The notes under the pieces: generated by a model
The model's database searches: none
What the model was told of the DNA's origin: nothing
Seen by the model: only the letters and a program-made list of their open reading frames with translations
Program-made: the position numbers and the translations under genes
In this document: positions 29,571-29,945 of the stretch, piece by piece
Position numbering within the stretch: the first letter of the stretch is position 1
Layout of the letters: each line of letters begins with the position of its first letter
Origin: Chara braunii
Lineage: Eukaryota; Streptophyta; Charophyceae; Charales; Characeae
NCBI GenBank assembly: GCA_003427395.1
Contig: BFEA01000432.1
Location: 1,157,537-1,187,481, forward strand
Length of the DNA: 29,945 nt
Direction: 5' to 3'

Positions 29571-29945
29571 GGGTTATTTTTTCCAAAAAGAGGTTGAGTG
29601 CGATGAATAGATGGTTGGATATCAAGCGTCCTACTAGTGAGGGGGCTAGCTTGTAGGATGAAAATAGGGTACAGTAGCAGTGGAGATGGTGACTCTGCTG
29701 CAGTAAGTCTTGGCGGAGTAAGGCAAAGAGGATATGATGGGGGGGTCTCTGAGTTGTTTTCTGAATTTTGCCTATTTTGAAGCTTCTGTAATGATTTTCT
29801 CAGTACATCAAATTCTTCTTAGCCCCGGGATCTTAAACTTTTCTATGTTAACTTTGATATGGGACCCTGGGCCCGGTTCCCAGCACGTGTTGCTCCCCAC
29901 GAATAGATTGGAGCCTTGTTCCAAAAAAAAAAAAAAAAAAAAAAA
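29571..29945 (+). other. A-tailed 3' end, possibly of a retroposed sequence
   Basis: Non-coding sequence ends in GGAGCCTTGTTCC followed by 23 A (29923-29945) at the window edge. An A-tail after unique sequence fits the 3' end of a LINE, SINE or processed transcript, or simply an assembly break in a homopolymer. The sequence before it was not assigned to any family. Confidence 0.4.

Overview
The window looks like nuclear DNA of a green-lineage eukaryote. It has no bacterial-style operons, no ribosome-binding-site logic and no intact long gene. It is packed with decayed transposable elements, microsatellites and long non-coding repeats. The gag-pol, ORF1 and PIF/Harbinger remnants remind me of a repeat-rich charophyte alga such as Chara, but that is recognition by eye, not a search result. 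The window starts in a (CT)n run and ends in a poly(A) run, so it may be a whole contig broken at simple repeats.

Left third (1-9.9 kb, plus strand). A broken gag/ORF1-like gene with a damaged zinc knuckle (1199-1990) runs into a hairpin-rich non-coding repeat (1990-2320). After about 2.4 kb with no recognisable gene comes a cluster of strong inverted repeats (4711-5200). Then a second decayed ORF1-like coiled-coil protein (5570-6828) is followed by a decayed reverse transcriptase (7290-9870). These last two probably belong to one old element.

Middle (10-17.6 kb). A minus-strand Ty3/gypsy fragment keeps gag, protease and part of reverse transcriptase (13400 down to 10083). It carries frameshifts, has a destroyed YLDD box, and lacks RNase H, integrase and recognisable LTRs. 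Microsatellites follow, then a patch of terminal-inverted-repeat fragments (13.9-14.5 kb). A PIF/Harbinger deletion derivative (15.25-17.25 kb) has a transposase with an in-frame stop and frameshifts, cut off before the catalytic Glu, facing the remains of a convergent second ORF.

Right part (17.6-29.9 kb) is essentially non-coding but highly structured. A second copy of the 2-kb repeat lies at 17.6-17.9 kb. A six-unit ~123-bp tandem repeat lies at 19.24-19.93 kb. At 20.19-20.91 kb there are eight hairpins that share one loop but have eight different stems, each of them self-complementary. Further hairpin arrays lie at 22.7-23.1, 25.8-26.7 and 26.9-27.15 kb. A 573-bp inverted-repeat element (23702-24274) contains a near-perfect 69-bp palindrome. 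A large direct duplication lies at 28.56-29.57 kb, before an A-tailed end. The hairpin arrays are the best candidate for something undescribed: stems change while complementarity is kept, as expected for structured RNA or for a DNA process that copies one palindrome arm from the other.
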